Assembly (NCBI GenBank): GCA_012729695.1
Contig: JAAYCP010000129.1
Coordinates: 1 to 49,556, forward strand
Origin: Actinomycetales bacterium
GTDB taxonomy: Bacteria > Actinomycetota > Actinomycetes > Actinomycetales > Dermatophilaceae
Direction of reading: 5' to 3'
DNA: 49,556 nt
Shown: positions 15,189-23,466 of the stretch, piece by piece
Numbering within the stretch: the first letter of the stretch is position 1
Layout of the letters: every line of letters begins with the position of its first letter
Program-made: the position numbers and the translations under genes
Notes under the pieces: model-generated
Databases searched by the model: none
Told to the model about the DNA's origin: nothing
What the model saw: only the letters and a program-made list of their open reading frames with translations

Positions 15189-16391
15189 GTGGTTGGCTGG
15201 TTCCACCTCCCGACGGCCCTCACCGTGCTGCTCCTCTGTGCGGTGCTGGCCGCCGTCGCGATCTGGCGCCGACGCCGCGACCGGGACGTCCACAGCTTCA
15301 TCTCCGACGTCGACCGCGCCACCTACCAGACCTTGCACGCCGTGTCCCTCGCTGCCCAGCCGCTGCGCGAAGGCCTGACCGAGGAAGGCGCCACCAAGGC
15401 CGCGCGCCAGCTCCTCGACATGGTGGGGGCCGAGGCAGTCGCCATCCAGGGAGTATCACGGACCCTCACCTGGGTGGGCGAGGGCGAGCACCACGCCGGC
15501 CAGGTCGAGCAGCACACCCGGCCGGTGATCGAGGACGGCCAGATGATCGTCATCGCCACCGGGGACATCATGTGCTCCAACCCGGACTGTCCGATCCGCT
15601 CCGCCGTGATCGCGCCACTCGTCGTCGACGACCTCGTCGTGGGCGCGCTCGCTGCCTATGCGCCGGAGAGCTCCGCCGGTCTGGCCCGGGCCACCGAGGA
15701 GATCGCGGGCTGGGCCTCCTCCCAGCTGCAGCTCGCCGAGCTGGCCAGGGAACGCACCCGTGCCATGGAGGCCGAGCTCCGGGCACTCCGTGCCCAGATC
15801 AGTCCGCACTTCGTCTACAACTCCCTTGCGGCCATCGCCTCCTTCGTGCGGACCGACCCCGAGCGTGCACGCGAGCTGCTCCTTGAGTTCGCCGACTTCA
15901 CCAGGTATGCGCTGCGCGAAGGAGGTGCCTTCACGACCCTCTCCGAGGAGCTGCGCAACGTCGAGCGCTATCTCGTCCTGGAGCAGGCGCGCTTCGGTGA
16001 CCGGCTGTCCGTGTCCTTGCTCATCGCGCCCGAGGTGCTCCCCGTGCAGGTGCCGTACCTCGCGGTCCAGCCGCTCGTCGAGAACGCCGTACGCCATGGT
16101 CTGGCAGGCAAGACGACGCCAGGAACCCTCACCCTCCAGGCACGGGATGTCGGAGCAGAGGCCGAGATCGTCGTCGAGGACGACGGCGTCGGCGCCGATC
16201 CTGAGCGCATCCGCGCCGCCCTCGACGGTGCCCATGACGGCGACAACGTCGGCCTGGGCAACGTGGACTCCCGACTGCGACAGGTCTACGGCGACTCCTA
16301 CGGCCTGGTCGTGGAGACCGCGCCCGGCGCCGGCACCAGGGTCTCGTTCCGGGTCCCGAAATTCGTCCCGAGGCTCCACCAGGGGGCGTGA
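15189..16391 (+). CDS. LytS/YpdA-like sensor histidine kinase
   Basis: A 400-residue membrane kinase with one N-terminal helix (about 8-26), a GAF-like sensor (about 45-175) and a HisKA_7TM/His_kinase-type module. The phosphoacceptor is His207 in the motif QISPHFVYNSL. The ATPase domain follows: VENAVRHGL (N box), EDDGVG, GLGN. The GAF segment keeps CSNPDCPIRSAV (Cys129, Cys134), typical of this LytS-like group. GTG 15189 is preceded by GGAGGTG at good spacing. It overlaps its LytTR response regulator by 4 bases and lies upstream of a symporter operon, so the likely input is an external or cytoplasmic monocarboxylate; that is inference from relatives such as YpdAB and BtsSR. Confidence 0.94.
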   Translation: MVGWFHLPTALTVLLLCAVLAAVAIWRRRRDRDVHSFISDVDRATYQTLHAVSLAAQPLREGLTEEGATKAARQLLDMVGAEAVAIQGVSRTLTWVGEGEHHAGQVEQHTRPVIEDGQMIVIATGDIMCSNPDCPIRSAVIAPLVVDDLVVGALAAYAPESSAGLARATEEIAGWASSQLQLAELARERTRAMEAELRALRAQISPHFVYNSLAAIASFVRTDPERARELLLEFADFTRYALREGGAFTTLSEELRNVERYLVLEQARFGDRLSVSLLIAPEVLPVQVPYLAVQPLVENAVRHGLAGKTTPGTLTLQARDVGAEAEIVVEDDGVGADPERIRAALDGAHDGDNVGLGNVDSRLRQVYGDSYGLVVETAPGAGTRVSFRVPKFVPRLHQGA

Positions 16392-17182
16392 CTGGTCGTA
16401 CAGTGAAGCGCATGCCTGGTTTCGATGCTGAGCCCAGCGGTCAGAACGACTCGCTCACCGCTCTCGTCGTCGACGACGAGGCACCGGCGCTCGCTGAGAT
16501 GCGCTTCCTGCTCGAGCAGGACCCCCGCATCGGACGCATCATCACGACCAGCAGCAGCACCGAGGCCCTCAAGGCTCTGGAGTCCGAACCGATCGATGTC
16601 GTGTTCTCCGACATCAGCATGCCCGGCCTGGACGGCATGGCGCTCGCCCGGGTGATCGCCCGCTTCGCGCAACGGCCGCAGATCGTCTTCGTCACCGCAT
16701 ACGACGAGCACGCCGTGGATGCCTTCGCGGTCAACGCGACCGACTACGTCATGAAGCCGGTACGGCACGAACGCCTGACCGAGGCGATCCGGCGCGTCGT
16801 CGCCCAGCTGCGGGGCAACGAGCCGGCGAGCAGCACCGTGGAGGACGAGACGATCCCCGTCGAGCTGGGCGGGGTCACCCGGTTCATCAACCGCAGCGAG
16901 ATCCGGTACGCACAGGCTCAGGGGGACTACGCCCGGCTGCACACCGCCTCCGGTTCACACCTCGTCCGCATACCGCTCAACACCCTCGAAGAGCGCTGGG
17001 AGTCAGCAGGATTCGTCAGAATTCACCGGTCCACTCTCGTCTCGACGAACCACATGAAGGAGGTCCGGCTCGAGCACGGACGGTTCGTCGTCGTCATCGA
17101 GGGAGCCGAGCTGCAGGTGAGCCGGCGGCACACCCGCAACCTGCGCGAGCGTCTGCTCAAGCCCCGCACCGGCGACCGCTGA
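16388..17182 (+). CDS. LytTR-family response regulator
   Basis: A 264-residue regulator with a receiver domain (about 24-140; acidic pair Asp29/Asp30, phosphoacceptor Asp75 in FSDISMPG, Lys in VMKPV) and a LytTR DNA-binding domain (about 155-258; FVRIHRSTLVS, VSRRHTRNLRERL). It is the partner of the overlapping kinase. GTG 16388 gives a GTGA overlap with the kinase stop; ATG 16412 is an alternative since the receiver begins only at residue 23. LytTR proteins usually bind a pair of direct repeats. The most likely target is the transporter pair directly downstream, only 17 nt away, so control may act at the operon promoter upstream of the kinase. Confidence 0.94.
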   Translation: MTGRTVKRMPGFDAEPSGQNDSLTALVVDDEAPALAEMRFLLEQDPRIGRIITTSSSTEALKALESEPIDVVFSDISMPGLDGMALARVIARFAQRPQIVFVTAYDEHAVDAFAVNATDYVMKPVRHERLTEAIRRVVAQLRGNEPASSTVEDETIPVELGGVTRFINRSEIRYAQAQGDYARLHTASGSHLVRIPLNTLEERWESAGFVRIHRSTLVSTNHMKEVRLEHGRFVVVIEGAELQVSRRHTRNLRERLLKPRTGDR

Positions 17183-17199
17183 CAGCACTCGCTCCCCGT

Positions 17200-17592
17200 A
17201 TGCGACCCCTCCCCCCGCCCGACGACGCTCCACAGCGTGTGCGGGTCACCAGCTCGCGGCGGGCTCCGGCAGCACCGGCTCGCAGGCCGCTGCAGACCGA
17301 GCTGGACGAGCAGACGACGCTGGGCGAGGTCTACGTCCGCGGACTCATGGGCGCCCAGTTCCGGCTTGCCGCGTCGATCATCGTGGTCGGGGTCCTCGGG
17401 CTGGGGGGCCTTCCGCTGCTGTTCTGGATCGTGCCGGCCACCAGGAGTCTGCGCGTCCTCGACTGGCCCATCGCGTGGCTGCTCGTCGGTGTGGTGATCT
17501 ACCCCGTCACAGTCGGTGTCGCGGCCTACTACGTGCGGCGTGCCGACCGTATCGAGGCGGACTTCACCGAGATGGTGGAACAACAGTCGTGA
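17200..17592 (+). CDS. DUF485-like small membrane partner of the symporter
   Basis: A 130-residue protein with a disordered, Pro/Arg-rich N-terminus (1-45) and two hydrophobic helices (about 57-80 and 90-112), ending in a short acidic tail (EADFTEMVEQQS). Its size, topology and 4-base overlap (GTGA) with a sodium:solute symporter gene match the DUF485 proteins encoded before acetate permeases such as ActP. These are thought to assist or tune the transporter. Sequence similarity to DUF485 is loose to my eye, so the family name rests partly on context. Confidence 0.8.
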   Translation: MRPLPPPDDAPQRVRVTSSRRAPAAPARRPLQTELDEQTTLGEVYVRGLMGAQFRLAASIIVVGVLGLGGLPLLFWIVPATRSLRVLDWPIAWLLVGVVIYPVTVGVAAYYVRRADRIEADFTEMVEQQS

Positions 17593-19145
17593 GTGACCAG
17601 GACTTCAAGGCCTTCGCCGTTGTCGCGATCCTCCTCGTCTGCGCCGCAACCCTCGTCGTCGGCGCATACGGCCTGCGCTTCTCCCGGACGACGAGCGACT
17701 TCTACGTCGCGTCGCGCCAGGTGGGTCCGGGCCGCAACGCGAGCGCCATCAGTGGTGAGTACCTCTCTGCTGCGAGCTTCCTCGGTGTCGCTGGACTGAT
17801 CTACGAGAACGGGTTCGACTCGCTCTGGTTCCCGGTCGGGTACACGGCCGGCTACGTCGTTCTCCTCGTCCTGGTGGCAGCACCGCTGCGGCGGAGCGGT
17901 GCCTACACCATTCCTGACTTCGCGGAGATCAGGATGCAGTCCACGGGTGTCCGTCGGATGTCAGCCGCCCTCGTCGTGGCGATCGGCTGGCTCTACCTCC
18001 TTCCGCAGTTCCAGGGAGCCGGGCTGTCGCTGCAGTCGGTGACCGGCTGGCCCACCTGGGTCGGCACCGTGATCGTCGTCCTCGTCGTCGTGCTCGGCGT
18101 CGCGGCAGGTGGCATGCGCTCGATCACTCTCGTCCAGGCGATGCAGTACTGGCTCAAGCTCTGCGCCCTGGCGATCCCCGCATTCGTCCTCCTGTGGCTG
18201 TGGAAGTCGCAGGGGGCTCCGGGGCCGCAGGAGGTCGTCGGGGCCGGGGAGAGCCTGCGCGAGTGGTATGAACCGCTGACCCGGTCCACGGACGAACCGC
18301 TCTCGCTGTACTCGACCTACAGCACCCTGATGGCCCTGTGCCTGGGCACCATGGGGCTGCCCCATGTCCTGGTGCGCTTCTACACGAACCCGGACGGACC
18401 GGCCGCTCGGCGGACGACGACGGTCGTCATCGGGCTGATCGGCATGTTCTACCTCTTCCCGCCCATCTATGGAGTCCTCGGGCGCGTCTACCTTCCCCTC
18501 GACGGAGCCGAGGTCGCTGCCGACCAGATCGTCCTCCAGCTCCCGAGGGCCGCGCTCCCGGGACTGACCGGCGAGCTCCTCTCCGCGATCCTCGCCGGTG
18601 GCGCGTTCGCAGCCTTCCTGTCGACCGCCTCCGGTCTCGTCATCTCGATCGCGGGTGTCATCGCCCAGGACGTCCTGCGTCCGACGCTGCAACGCGTGAC
18701 CGCCGGTGACAGCGGCTTGATCCAGAGCTTCCGACTCGCCACCGTCATCGCCGTGGCCGTGCCCGTCGCAGCCGCGGTCTTCACCGCCCCGCTCGGCCTG
18801 GCCCGCACCGTCAACCTCGCCTTCGCCATCGCCGCCTCCACGCTGGCACCGCTGCTGCTGCTCGGGGTGTGGTGGCGTCGGCTCTCCACCACGGGCGCCT
18901 TCGCCGGGCTTCTCGTCGGCGGTACCCTCGCGACGATCGCGACCATCGTCACGGTGGTCGTGCGCCCGGAGAACAGCTGGCTCGCGACGGCCCTGTCACA
19001 GCCGGCTGCCTGGTGCATCCCGGCCTCGTTCGCCACCTCGGTCATCGTCTCGCTGCTCACCCCGGACCGGATCCCATCAGGGGTGTCGCGAACGATGGCG
19101 CGACTTCACACGCCGGAGGGAGTGGAGCTCAGCTCGGTGCGCTGA
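17589..19145 (+). CDS. Sodium:solute symporter, acetate/monocarboxylate (ActP/MctP) type
   Basis: A 518-residue polytopic protein of the SSS family with about 13 hydrophobic helices. Diagnostic stretches are DFYVASRQVGPGRNASAISG near the N-terminus, AASFLGVAG, the MRSITLVQAMQYWLK loop, and TMGLPHVLVRFYT. SSS proteins use the Na+ or H+ gradient to import small solutes; the ASAISGEYLSAASFLG region and DUF485 neighbour point to acetate, propionate or pyruvate. GTG 17589 was chosen because it overlaps the previous stop and the first helix begins right after it. It probably shares a transcript with the LytS/LytTR pair, and acs lies 5 kb downstream. Confidence 0.93.
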   Translation: MSDQDFKAFAVVAILLVCAATLVVGAYGLRFSRTTSDFYVASRQVGPGRNASAISGEYLSAASFLGVAGLIYENGFDSLWFPVGYTAGYVVLLVLVAAPLRRSGAYTIPDFAEIRMQSTGVRRMSAALVVAIGWLYLLPQFQGAGLSLQSVTGWPTWVGTVIVVLVVVLGVAAGGMRSITLVQAMQYWLKLCALAIPAFVLLWLWKSQGAPGPQEVVGAGESLREWYEPLTRSTDEPLSLYSTYSTLMALCLGTMGLPHVLVRFYTNPDGPAARRTTTVVIGLIGMFYLFPPIYGVLGRVYLPLDGAEVAADQIVLQLPRAALPGLTGELLSAILAGGAFAAFLSTASGLVISIAGVIAQDVLRPTLQRVTAGDSGLIQSFRLATVIAVAVPVAAAVFTAPLGLARTVNLAFAIAASTLAPLLLLGVWWRRLSTTGAFAGLLVGGTLATIATIVTVVVRPENSWLATALSQPAAWCIPASFATSVIVSLLTPDRIPSGVSRTMARLHTPEGVELSSVR

Positions 19146-19222
19146 TGTGCTCGGCGCTGCGATGGTTCGGTGCTGCGTGTTCCCCTCGGCTCATCGGACC
19201 GGAAAGGTCCTTTCGCACGGGG

Positions 19223-19627
19223 CTAGTCGCCCTCGACCATCGCCGGCGGGATCGCCAGGACCGGTACGCGCGCATCCAGCACGATCTGGGCGGCGATGCT
19301 TCCGAGGATGGCCTTGCCGACGGCGGAGCGGCGACGCAGTCCCACGACGAGAAGGGAGGCCCGCACCCGCTCAGCCTCGTCGAGGACACCCTCGGCGACG
19401 TCGGTGGACACCGGCTGGCGGATGACGTAGTTCACCCCCGAACCGCGCAGTCGGTTCTCGAGATCCCGGATGCTCTCCGGGCCGGTGAACCTCGGCGACT
19501 CGTAGTCGGATCCCAGGGTCGCGTTGATGACGACCAGGGTCATCCGTCTGCGTCGCGCCTCTTCCACCGCGATGCGGAGAGCGGCCTTGCTCGACTCCCC
19601 TCCGGCATAGGCGACAGCGACTGTCAT
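19223..19627 (-). CDS. UspA-family universal stress protein
   Basis: A 134-residue single-domain Usp. The start AVAYAGGESSKAALRIAVEE and the nucleotide loop GLRRRSAVGKAILGSIAAQI, followed by VPVLAI, match the ATP-binding Usp pattern (G-x2-G-x9-G-S/T in a slightly altered form). Usps bind ATP or other nucleotides and modulate stress physiology. It converges on the symporter gene; a small GGACC/GGTCC stem (19196-19210) lies between them. Usp genes commonly accompany such symporters, so a link to acetate stress is possible but unproven. Confidence 0.92.
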   Translation of the reverse strand: MTVAVAYAGGESSKAALRIAVEEARRRRMTLVVINATLGSDYESPRFTGPESIRDLENRLRGSGVNYVIRQPVSTDVAEGVLDEAERVRASLLVVGLRRRSAVGKAILGSIAAQIVLDARVPVLAIPPAMVEGD

Positions 19628-19683
19628 GTCTCTACCGTGGCACGAAGCGGGGCGTCAGGTCGCCTTGGGCGCGCCGGATTCGC

Positions 19684-20508
19684 TCAGCCCTGCGGCACGC
19701 GCACGGCAGCCAGCTGGCGGGACTGAGCGACGAGTCGGCCGGTGCTGTCCCAGATCCTGGCGTCCTCCTCCAGCAGCGTGGCCGAGAAGTTCTCGGTCGA
19801 GAGCTCGACCTTGAGCCACCCCGGCGCCGGATGAGCCCGGATGTGAGCGCTGAGCTCAAGAGTGGGAGCCCACCCCAGCAGGCCCAGGTCGAACGCCACC
19901 GGTGGCAGGGCATCGAGGAAGTAGAGCAGCGACAGGGCGTCCGGCTCACGACCGTCCCTGAAGCGGATCCAGCCGCGCATGCGACCGGCCAGGGACGGCT
20001 GCCCGATCCCCCACATCGCAGTCTCCGGTTCCAGGCGCAGGTCGACCCGGTTCATGATCTCCGGAAGCGTGAAGTCCCCGGACCCCTCCGGCAGGTCGTC
20101 CGTACCGACGCACTTCTCCGGAGGCGGCAGCGAGGGCGCCTCGGACTGACGCCGCACCGGCTCGGACATTGCGGCGAGGTCGGCGAAGGTCGCCAGAGCC
20201 CGGACTCGTTCCGCCGGCTCCCCCTTCTCGTCGACCTGCCACAGCGAGACCTCTCCGGTGGACATGGTCCGCCCAGCCCGGACCGGGTGCGCCTCGACGC
20301 CATACGGACCGGGGCGGGCCGCCGACAGGAAGTATGCGGACATGGCCAGGCAGTCCGGGTGGCGTCCGTCCTGGTCGAGGACGGGACGAAGTCCGGCGGC
20401 CATGATCGCCATCGTGATTCCTCCGTTGACGGCGGTGCCGATTGCCCAGCCCTCGGTGAGCTCCGGGTGGCCGAGGGCAGCGTCGAACTCGGATCTCGTC
20501 GCGGTCAT
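19684..20508 (-). CDS. Acyl-CoA thioesterase family protein (double hot-dog, TesB-like)
   Basis: A 274-residue protein with two hot-dog halves. The first (about 1-120) includes GWAIGTAVNGGITMAIMAAG and AYFLSAARPGPYGVEAHPVR; the second (about 165-270) includes RMRGWIRFRDGREPDALSLL, then ELSAHIRAHPAPGW and ARIWDSTGRLVAQSRQLAAV near the C-terminus. This matches the 'thioesterase family protein/acyl-CoA thioesterase' group common in actinobacteria, which hydrolyse fatty acyl-CoAs; the substrate length is unknown. ATG 20508 is favoured over 20550 because a CACACT -10-like box sits 6 nt upstream and the domain starts immediately. It is divergent from the AMIN-like gene. Confidence 0.88.
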   Translation of the reverse strand: MTATRSEFDAALGHPELTEGWAIGTAVNGGITMAIMAAGLRPVLDQDGRHPDCLAMSAYFLSAARPGPYGVEAHPVRAGRTMSTGEVSLWQVDEKGEPAERVRALATFADLAAMSEPVRRQSEAPSLPPPEKCVGTDDLPEGSGDFTLPEIMNRVDLRLEPETAMWGIGQPSLAGRMRGWIRFRDGREPDALSLLYFLDALPPVAFDLGLLGWAPTLELSAHIRAHPAPGWLKVELSTENFSATLLEEDARIWDSTGRLVAQSRQLAAVRVPQG

Positions 20509-20666
20509 GCCGTCAGTGTGCCAAATCGCTTCGGACTCCGAGCGACCCATCCCACGTCGACCGTTCGGCCGACGGGCCTGCCGACGGCGTCAACGAGGTG
20601 ACCGCCGGGGCCGTCTCTCTCCTGCATGACAGCCGTCACTGCGACAGCGCACCAGGAGGCCCCACC

Positions 20667-21323
20667 ATGACTCTTCACACCCGGACTCTTCGCACCCGGA
20701 CTCTTCGCACCCGGACCCTCCCTAGCCGGACCCTTGCCACGCGAGCTCCCCGCAGCCGGTCGCTTCGTGCCGGCCTCGCCGGAGCCGTGCTCGCCGCCGC
20801 CCTCGCCACGGGGCCCGCGGTCGCCCTGGCGCCGCAGGCCTCGGCCGCCACGCCCTATTGCGGTATCACCTGGGGATCGCTGGCCAGAACGCGACCCGCT
20901 CCGACCGTCAACACCGTCACGGGTATCCGCGCAGGGCGCCACGCCTGCTACGACCGCCTCGTCGTCGACATCGCCGGCACGAGACCGACCGGCTTCGATG
21001 TCCGCTATGTCACAGCAGTCGAGGCACAGGGCTCCGGGCAGCCGGTCCCGCTGCGCGGCGGCGCCAGGCTCGCCATCACCGTGCACTCCCCCGCATACAC
21101 CGGCGCCGGTCGCGCCACCTACCGACCCGCGAACCGCCTTGAGCTGGTGGATGTGGCCGGCTACTCGACGTTCCGGCAGGTGGCCTGGGGTGGCTCCTTC
21201 GAAGGTCAGACCACGATCGGGCTCGGCGTCCGCGCCCGGCTGCCGTACCGGGTCTTCACCCTCACCGACACCGCTGCCGGCACCACCCGGGTCGTCATCG
21301 ATGTCGCCCACCGCTGGTCCTGA
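20667..21323 (+). CDS. Secreted AMIN-like domain protein with repeat-built n-region
   Basis: A 218-residue secreted protein. The first 26 residues are five decayed copies of a TLRTR-type pentapeptide, giving an unusually long basic n-region. A hydrophobic core (LAGAVLAAALATGPAVALAP) and a probable AxA cleavage site (ASAA, about residue 62) follow. The mature domain (CGITWGSLARTR, HACYDRLVVDIAG, VRYVTAVEAQGSGQPV, YRVFTLTDTAAGTTRVVIDV) matches actinobacterial AMIN-like domain proteins, thought to bind the cell envelope. Two cysteines may form a disulfide. AGGAGG sits 10 nt before ATG 20667. No enzymatic motif is visible. A strong hairpin follows the stop. Confidence 0.85.
   Translation: MTLHTRTLRTRTLRTRTLPSRTLATRAPRSRSLRAGLAGAVLAAALATGPAVALAPQASAATPYCGITWGSLARTRPAPTVNTVTGIRAGRHACYDRLVVDIAGTRPTGFDVRYVTAVEAQGSGQPVPLRGGARLAITVHSPAYTGAGRATYRPANRLELVDVAGYSTFRQVAWGGSFEGQTTIGLGVRARLPYRVFTLTDTAAGTTRVVIDVAHRWS
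20670..20744 (+). repeat. 15-bp minisatellite, five units, directly after a start codon
   Basis: Units begin at 20670, 20685, 20700, 20715 and 20730. Units 2 and 3 are identical (ACTCTTCGCACCCGG), unit 1 differs at one base, and units 4-5 are degenerate. They encode TLHTR, TLRTR, TLRTR, TLPSR and TLATR in the signal peptide n-region of the AMIN-like protein. Confidence 0.95.
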
Positions 21324-21332
21324 TCACCTCCC

Positions 21333-21369
21333 GTCAGTGGCCCGGACCCCCGCCGTCCGGGCCACTGAC
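21333..21369 (+). terminator. Strong hairpin after the AMIN-like gene
   Basis: A perfect 15-bp stem (21333-21347 with 21355-21369) with a 7-base loop begins 9 bases after the stop codon. No T-tract follows. Confidence 0.65.
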
Positions 21370-21493
21370 CCGCGTGGGCCTGTCCGGAAGGGGTGGCCCA
21401 CCCTCGCCCCGGCCCTGCCTGATGAGTGCTTGATGAGAGGACTGTCATCTTCTCCGGGGCCGGTCACGCCCGGCCCGGGGTCACGATGGTGAT

Positions 21494-21829
21494 ATGGGCT
21501 GGGAGAGACGGATCACCTGGGCGCTGTGGCTCGCCCTGGCTGCGGTGGTGGTCGCCGCGTTCGCCGCCCTCGCAGGCTCTGGACAGAGCCCGCCCCTCGG
21601 AGAGCGGATCCGCATGTACGACACCAGCAGCACCAGCTCCTCCACGTCGACCACCCTGACCCCCTCGAGCACCTCCACGCCAACCGGACCGGAGAGGTCC
21701 ACGAGCACCCCTCGATCCACGCAGCACACGCCGAAGAACTCAGTCGTGGACCCACGCCGCGCCCCTGTCCGGGTCCCCGTCGGTGAGGTCTGCGACGATG
21801 ATGAGTGCGATGACGATGAGCACGACTGA
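21494..21829 (+). CDS. Small membrane protein with Ser/Thr-rich stalk and acidic Cys-Asp tail
   Basis: A 111-residue protein I do not recognise. Residues 8-28 are one hydrophobic helix, acting as signal anchor or signal peptide. Residues 42-77 are almost entirely Ser, Thr and Pro, like a cell-wall-spanning stalk. The C-terminus ends EVCDDDECDDDEHD: two cysteines in a dense acidic cluster that could bind a metal ion. The gene ends 17 bases before the histidine kinase start, so it is likely co-transcribed and may be a sensing accessory. The ATG at 21494 has only a weak GATGGTG site. Coding status rests on the ordered layout and codon usage, so confidence is moderate. Confidence 0.62.
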   Translation: MGWERRITWALWLALAAVVVAAFAALAGSGQSPPLGERIRMYDTSSTSSSTSTTLTPSSTSTPTGPERSTSTPRSTQHTPKNSVVDPRRAPVRVPVGEVCDDDECDDDEHD

Positions 21830-21830
21830 C

Positions 21831-21858
21831 CTATGACGACTGACCTATGACGACTGAG
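21831..21858 (+). repeat. 14-bp tandem duplication at the histidine kinase start
   Basis: CTATGACGACTGA occurs at 21831 and again at 21845, a 14-bp period. The first copy's ATG (21833) opens a five-codon reading frame whose TGA (21848-21850) overlaps the kinase ATG (21847) as ATGA. The second copy supplies the kinase's own start. Confidence 0.85.
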
Positions 21859-23466
21859 ATGACTGAGGATGGGCAGCCCGGACCCCGGGTCTCACGGCTC
21901 ACTCTGCGTCGCCGCATCGTCGGGTCCATCGCCCTGCTGTCGGCCATCGGTCTGCTCGCCGCCGGCCTGGCCGCGCTGCTCGTCGAGCGGGGTCGCATCA
22001 TCGACGGCATCTCGGACAGCCTCGCCCAGGAGATCCGTGAGTTCCGGGAACTCGCGAGCGGGGGTCTGGACCCGGAGACCGGCGAGCCGTTCGACACGGC
22101 GGACCGGCTCATCACCGTCTCCATGCTGCGCAACGTCCCCGACGACAACGAGGCCCATATCGGCTTCGTCACGGATGCGAACATCGCCGCGGCGGGGAGC
22201 GGCACGCTGCACAACGAACCCGGGTTCCGGGCCGAGGTGACGCGTCACCAGAGCGCGGCCTACGGCCGGTACCACTCGCCCGCCCACGGCGAGATCATGT
22301 ATGCGGTGCTCCCGATCGAGAATGTCGACGAGCTCGCGCACTACGTCGTCGCGCACTATCTGGATGAAGAGATCACCGGACTGGACCAGACGATCCGGGT
22401 CTACGGGATCGCCGCACTGCTCGCCTGGCTCGGTCTCACCCTCGCGGCCTGGCTGCTGGCCCGCCGGATCACCGCTCCTATCGAGGAGCTGCGTGAGACT
22501 GCCGAGAAGATCACCGAGACCGACCTGAACCGTCGGATCAAGGTCGCCGGCGATGACGAGGTCGCCGCCATGGGAACCACGTTCAACCGGATGCTGGACC
22601 GGCTGCAGGCCGCGCTCTCCGGCCAGCGCCGGATGCTCGACGACGCCGGCCACGAGCTCCGCACCCCGATCACGGTCGTCCGCGGCCACCTGGAGCTCAT
22701 GGATCCTCATGACCCTGCCGACGTCGAGGCCACCCGGGACCTGGCCATCGACGAGCTCGACCGGATGAACCTGCTCGTCCAGGACCTCACCCTGCTGGCC
22801 AAGGCCCAGCGGCCGGACTTCCTCACCCGTGAGCAGGTGGCCCTGCACCGGCTCGTCGAGGAGGTGCGGGAGAAGGCGAGCGGCTTCGGTGAGCGGCAGT
22901 GGCTCCTGGACCCCAGCGAGCCGATCACGGTCTTCGCCGATCCCCGCCGCCTGACGCAGGCCATGCTGCAGCTGGCGAGCAACGCCTACAAGGTGACAGA
23001 GCCAGGTGACGTCATCGCGTTCGGGTGCTCGAGCACCTCAGAGTGCGCCCAGCTCTGGGTTCGCGACAGCGGTCCCGGAGTTCCCGCCTCCGACCGACAA
23101 CGGATCTTCAGCCGCTTCCAGTCGGGCACCAGTGTCTCTACGGGAGGTGCCGGGTTGGGCCTGGCCATCGTGGCGGCGATCGCGCAGGCCCACGAGGGCG
23201 GCGCCTACGTCACTCCTGCCACCTCGGACGGAGGAGCCAAGTTCGTCATCGAGCTGCCCCGTGGGCGCGGTGAGGAGACCGGTACGCATACGATCATCAC
23301 TGAGCCGGTCCCCAAGATCCCGGGAACGGATCCTGCGAACGACTCGAGGCCCCGGGATCGACTGCGCCGGGAAGCACTGCCCGACGAGGACGACACGGTG
23401 AGCACTCTCGTGGAGAGACTTCCGCGTGAGGGGGCCGACCGGCACGGCGAGAGGAGTCAGCAGTGA
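21847..23466 (+). CDS. Membrane histidine kinase with HAMP domain
   Basis: A 539-residue sensor kinase. TM1 spans about 24-46, an external sensor domain about 47-183, TM2 about 185-206, then HAMP (about 205-258). HisKA follows with the phosphoacceptor His269 in DDAGHELRTPI, then HATPase_c (LQLASNAYKVT, DSGPGVP, GGAGLGLAIV). The last 70 residues form an extra, charged, probably disordered tail. The sensor domain has no recognised fold. The response regulator gene overlaps its end by 4 bases. The start lies in a 14-bp tandem duplication. With the acidic-tailed protein upstream this looks like a three-gene signalling operon; the signal is unknown. acs follows 144 nt after the regulator. Confidence 0.95.
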   Translation: MTTEMTEDGQPGPRVSRLTLRRRIVGSIALLSAIGLLAAGLAALLVERGRIIDGISDSLAQEIREFRELASGGLDPETGEPFDTADRLITVSMLRNVPDDNEAHIGFVTDANIAAAGSGTLHNEPGFRAEVTRHQSAAYGRYHSPAHGEIMYAVLPIENVDELAHYVVAHYLDEEITGLDQTIRVYGIAALLAWLGLTLAAWLLARRITAPIEELRETAEKITETDLNRRIKVAGDDEVAAMGTTFNRMLDRLQAALSGQRRMLDDAGHELRTPITVVRGHLELMDPHDPADVEATRDLAIDELDRMNLLVQDLTLLAKAQRPDFLTREQVALHRLVEEVREKASGFGERQWLLDPSEPITVFADPRRLTQAMLQLASNAYKVTEPGDVIAFGCSSTSECAQLWVRDSGPGVPASDRQRIFSRFQSGTSVSTGGAGLGLAIVAAIAQAHEGGAYVTPATSDGGAKFVIELPRGRGEETGTHTIITEPVPKIPGTDPANDSRPRDRLRREALPDEDDTVSTLVERLPREGADRHGERSQQ

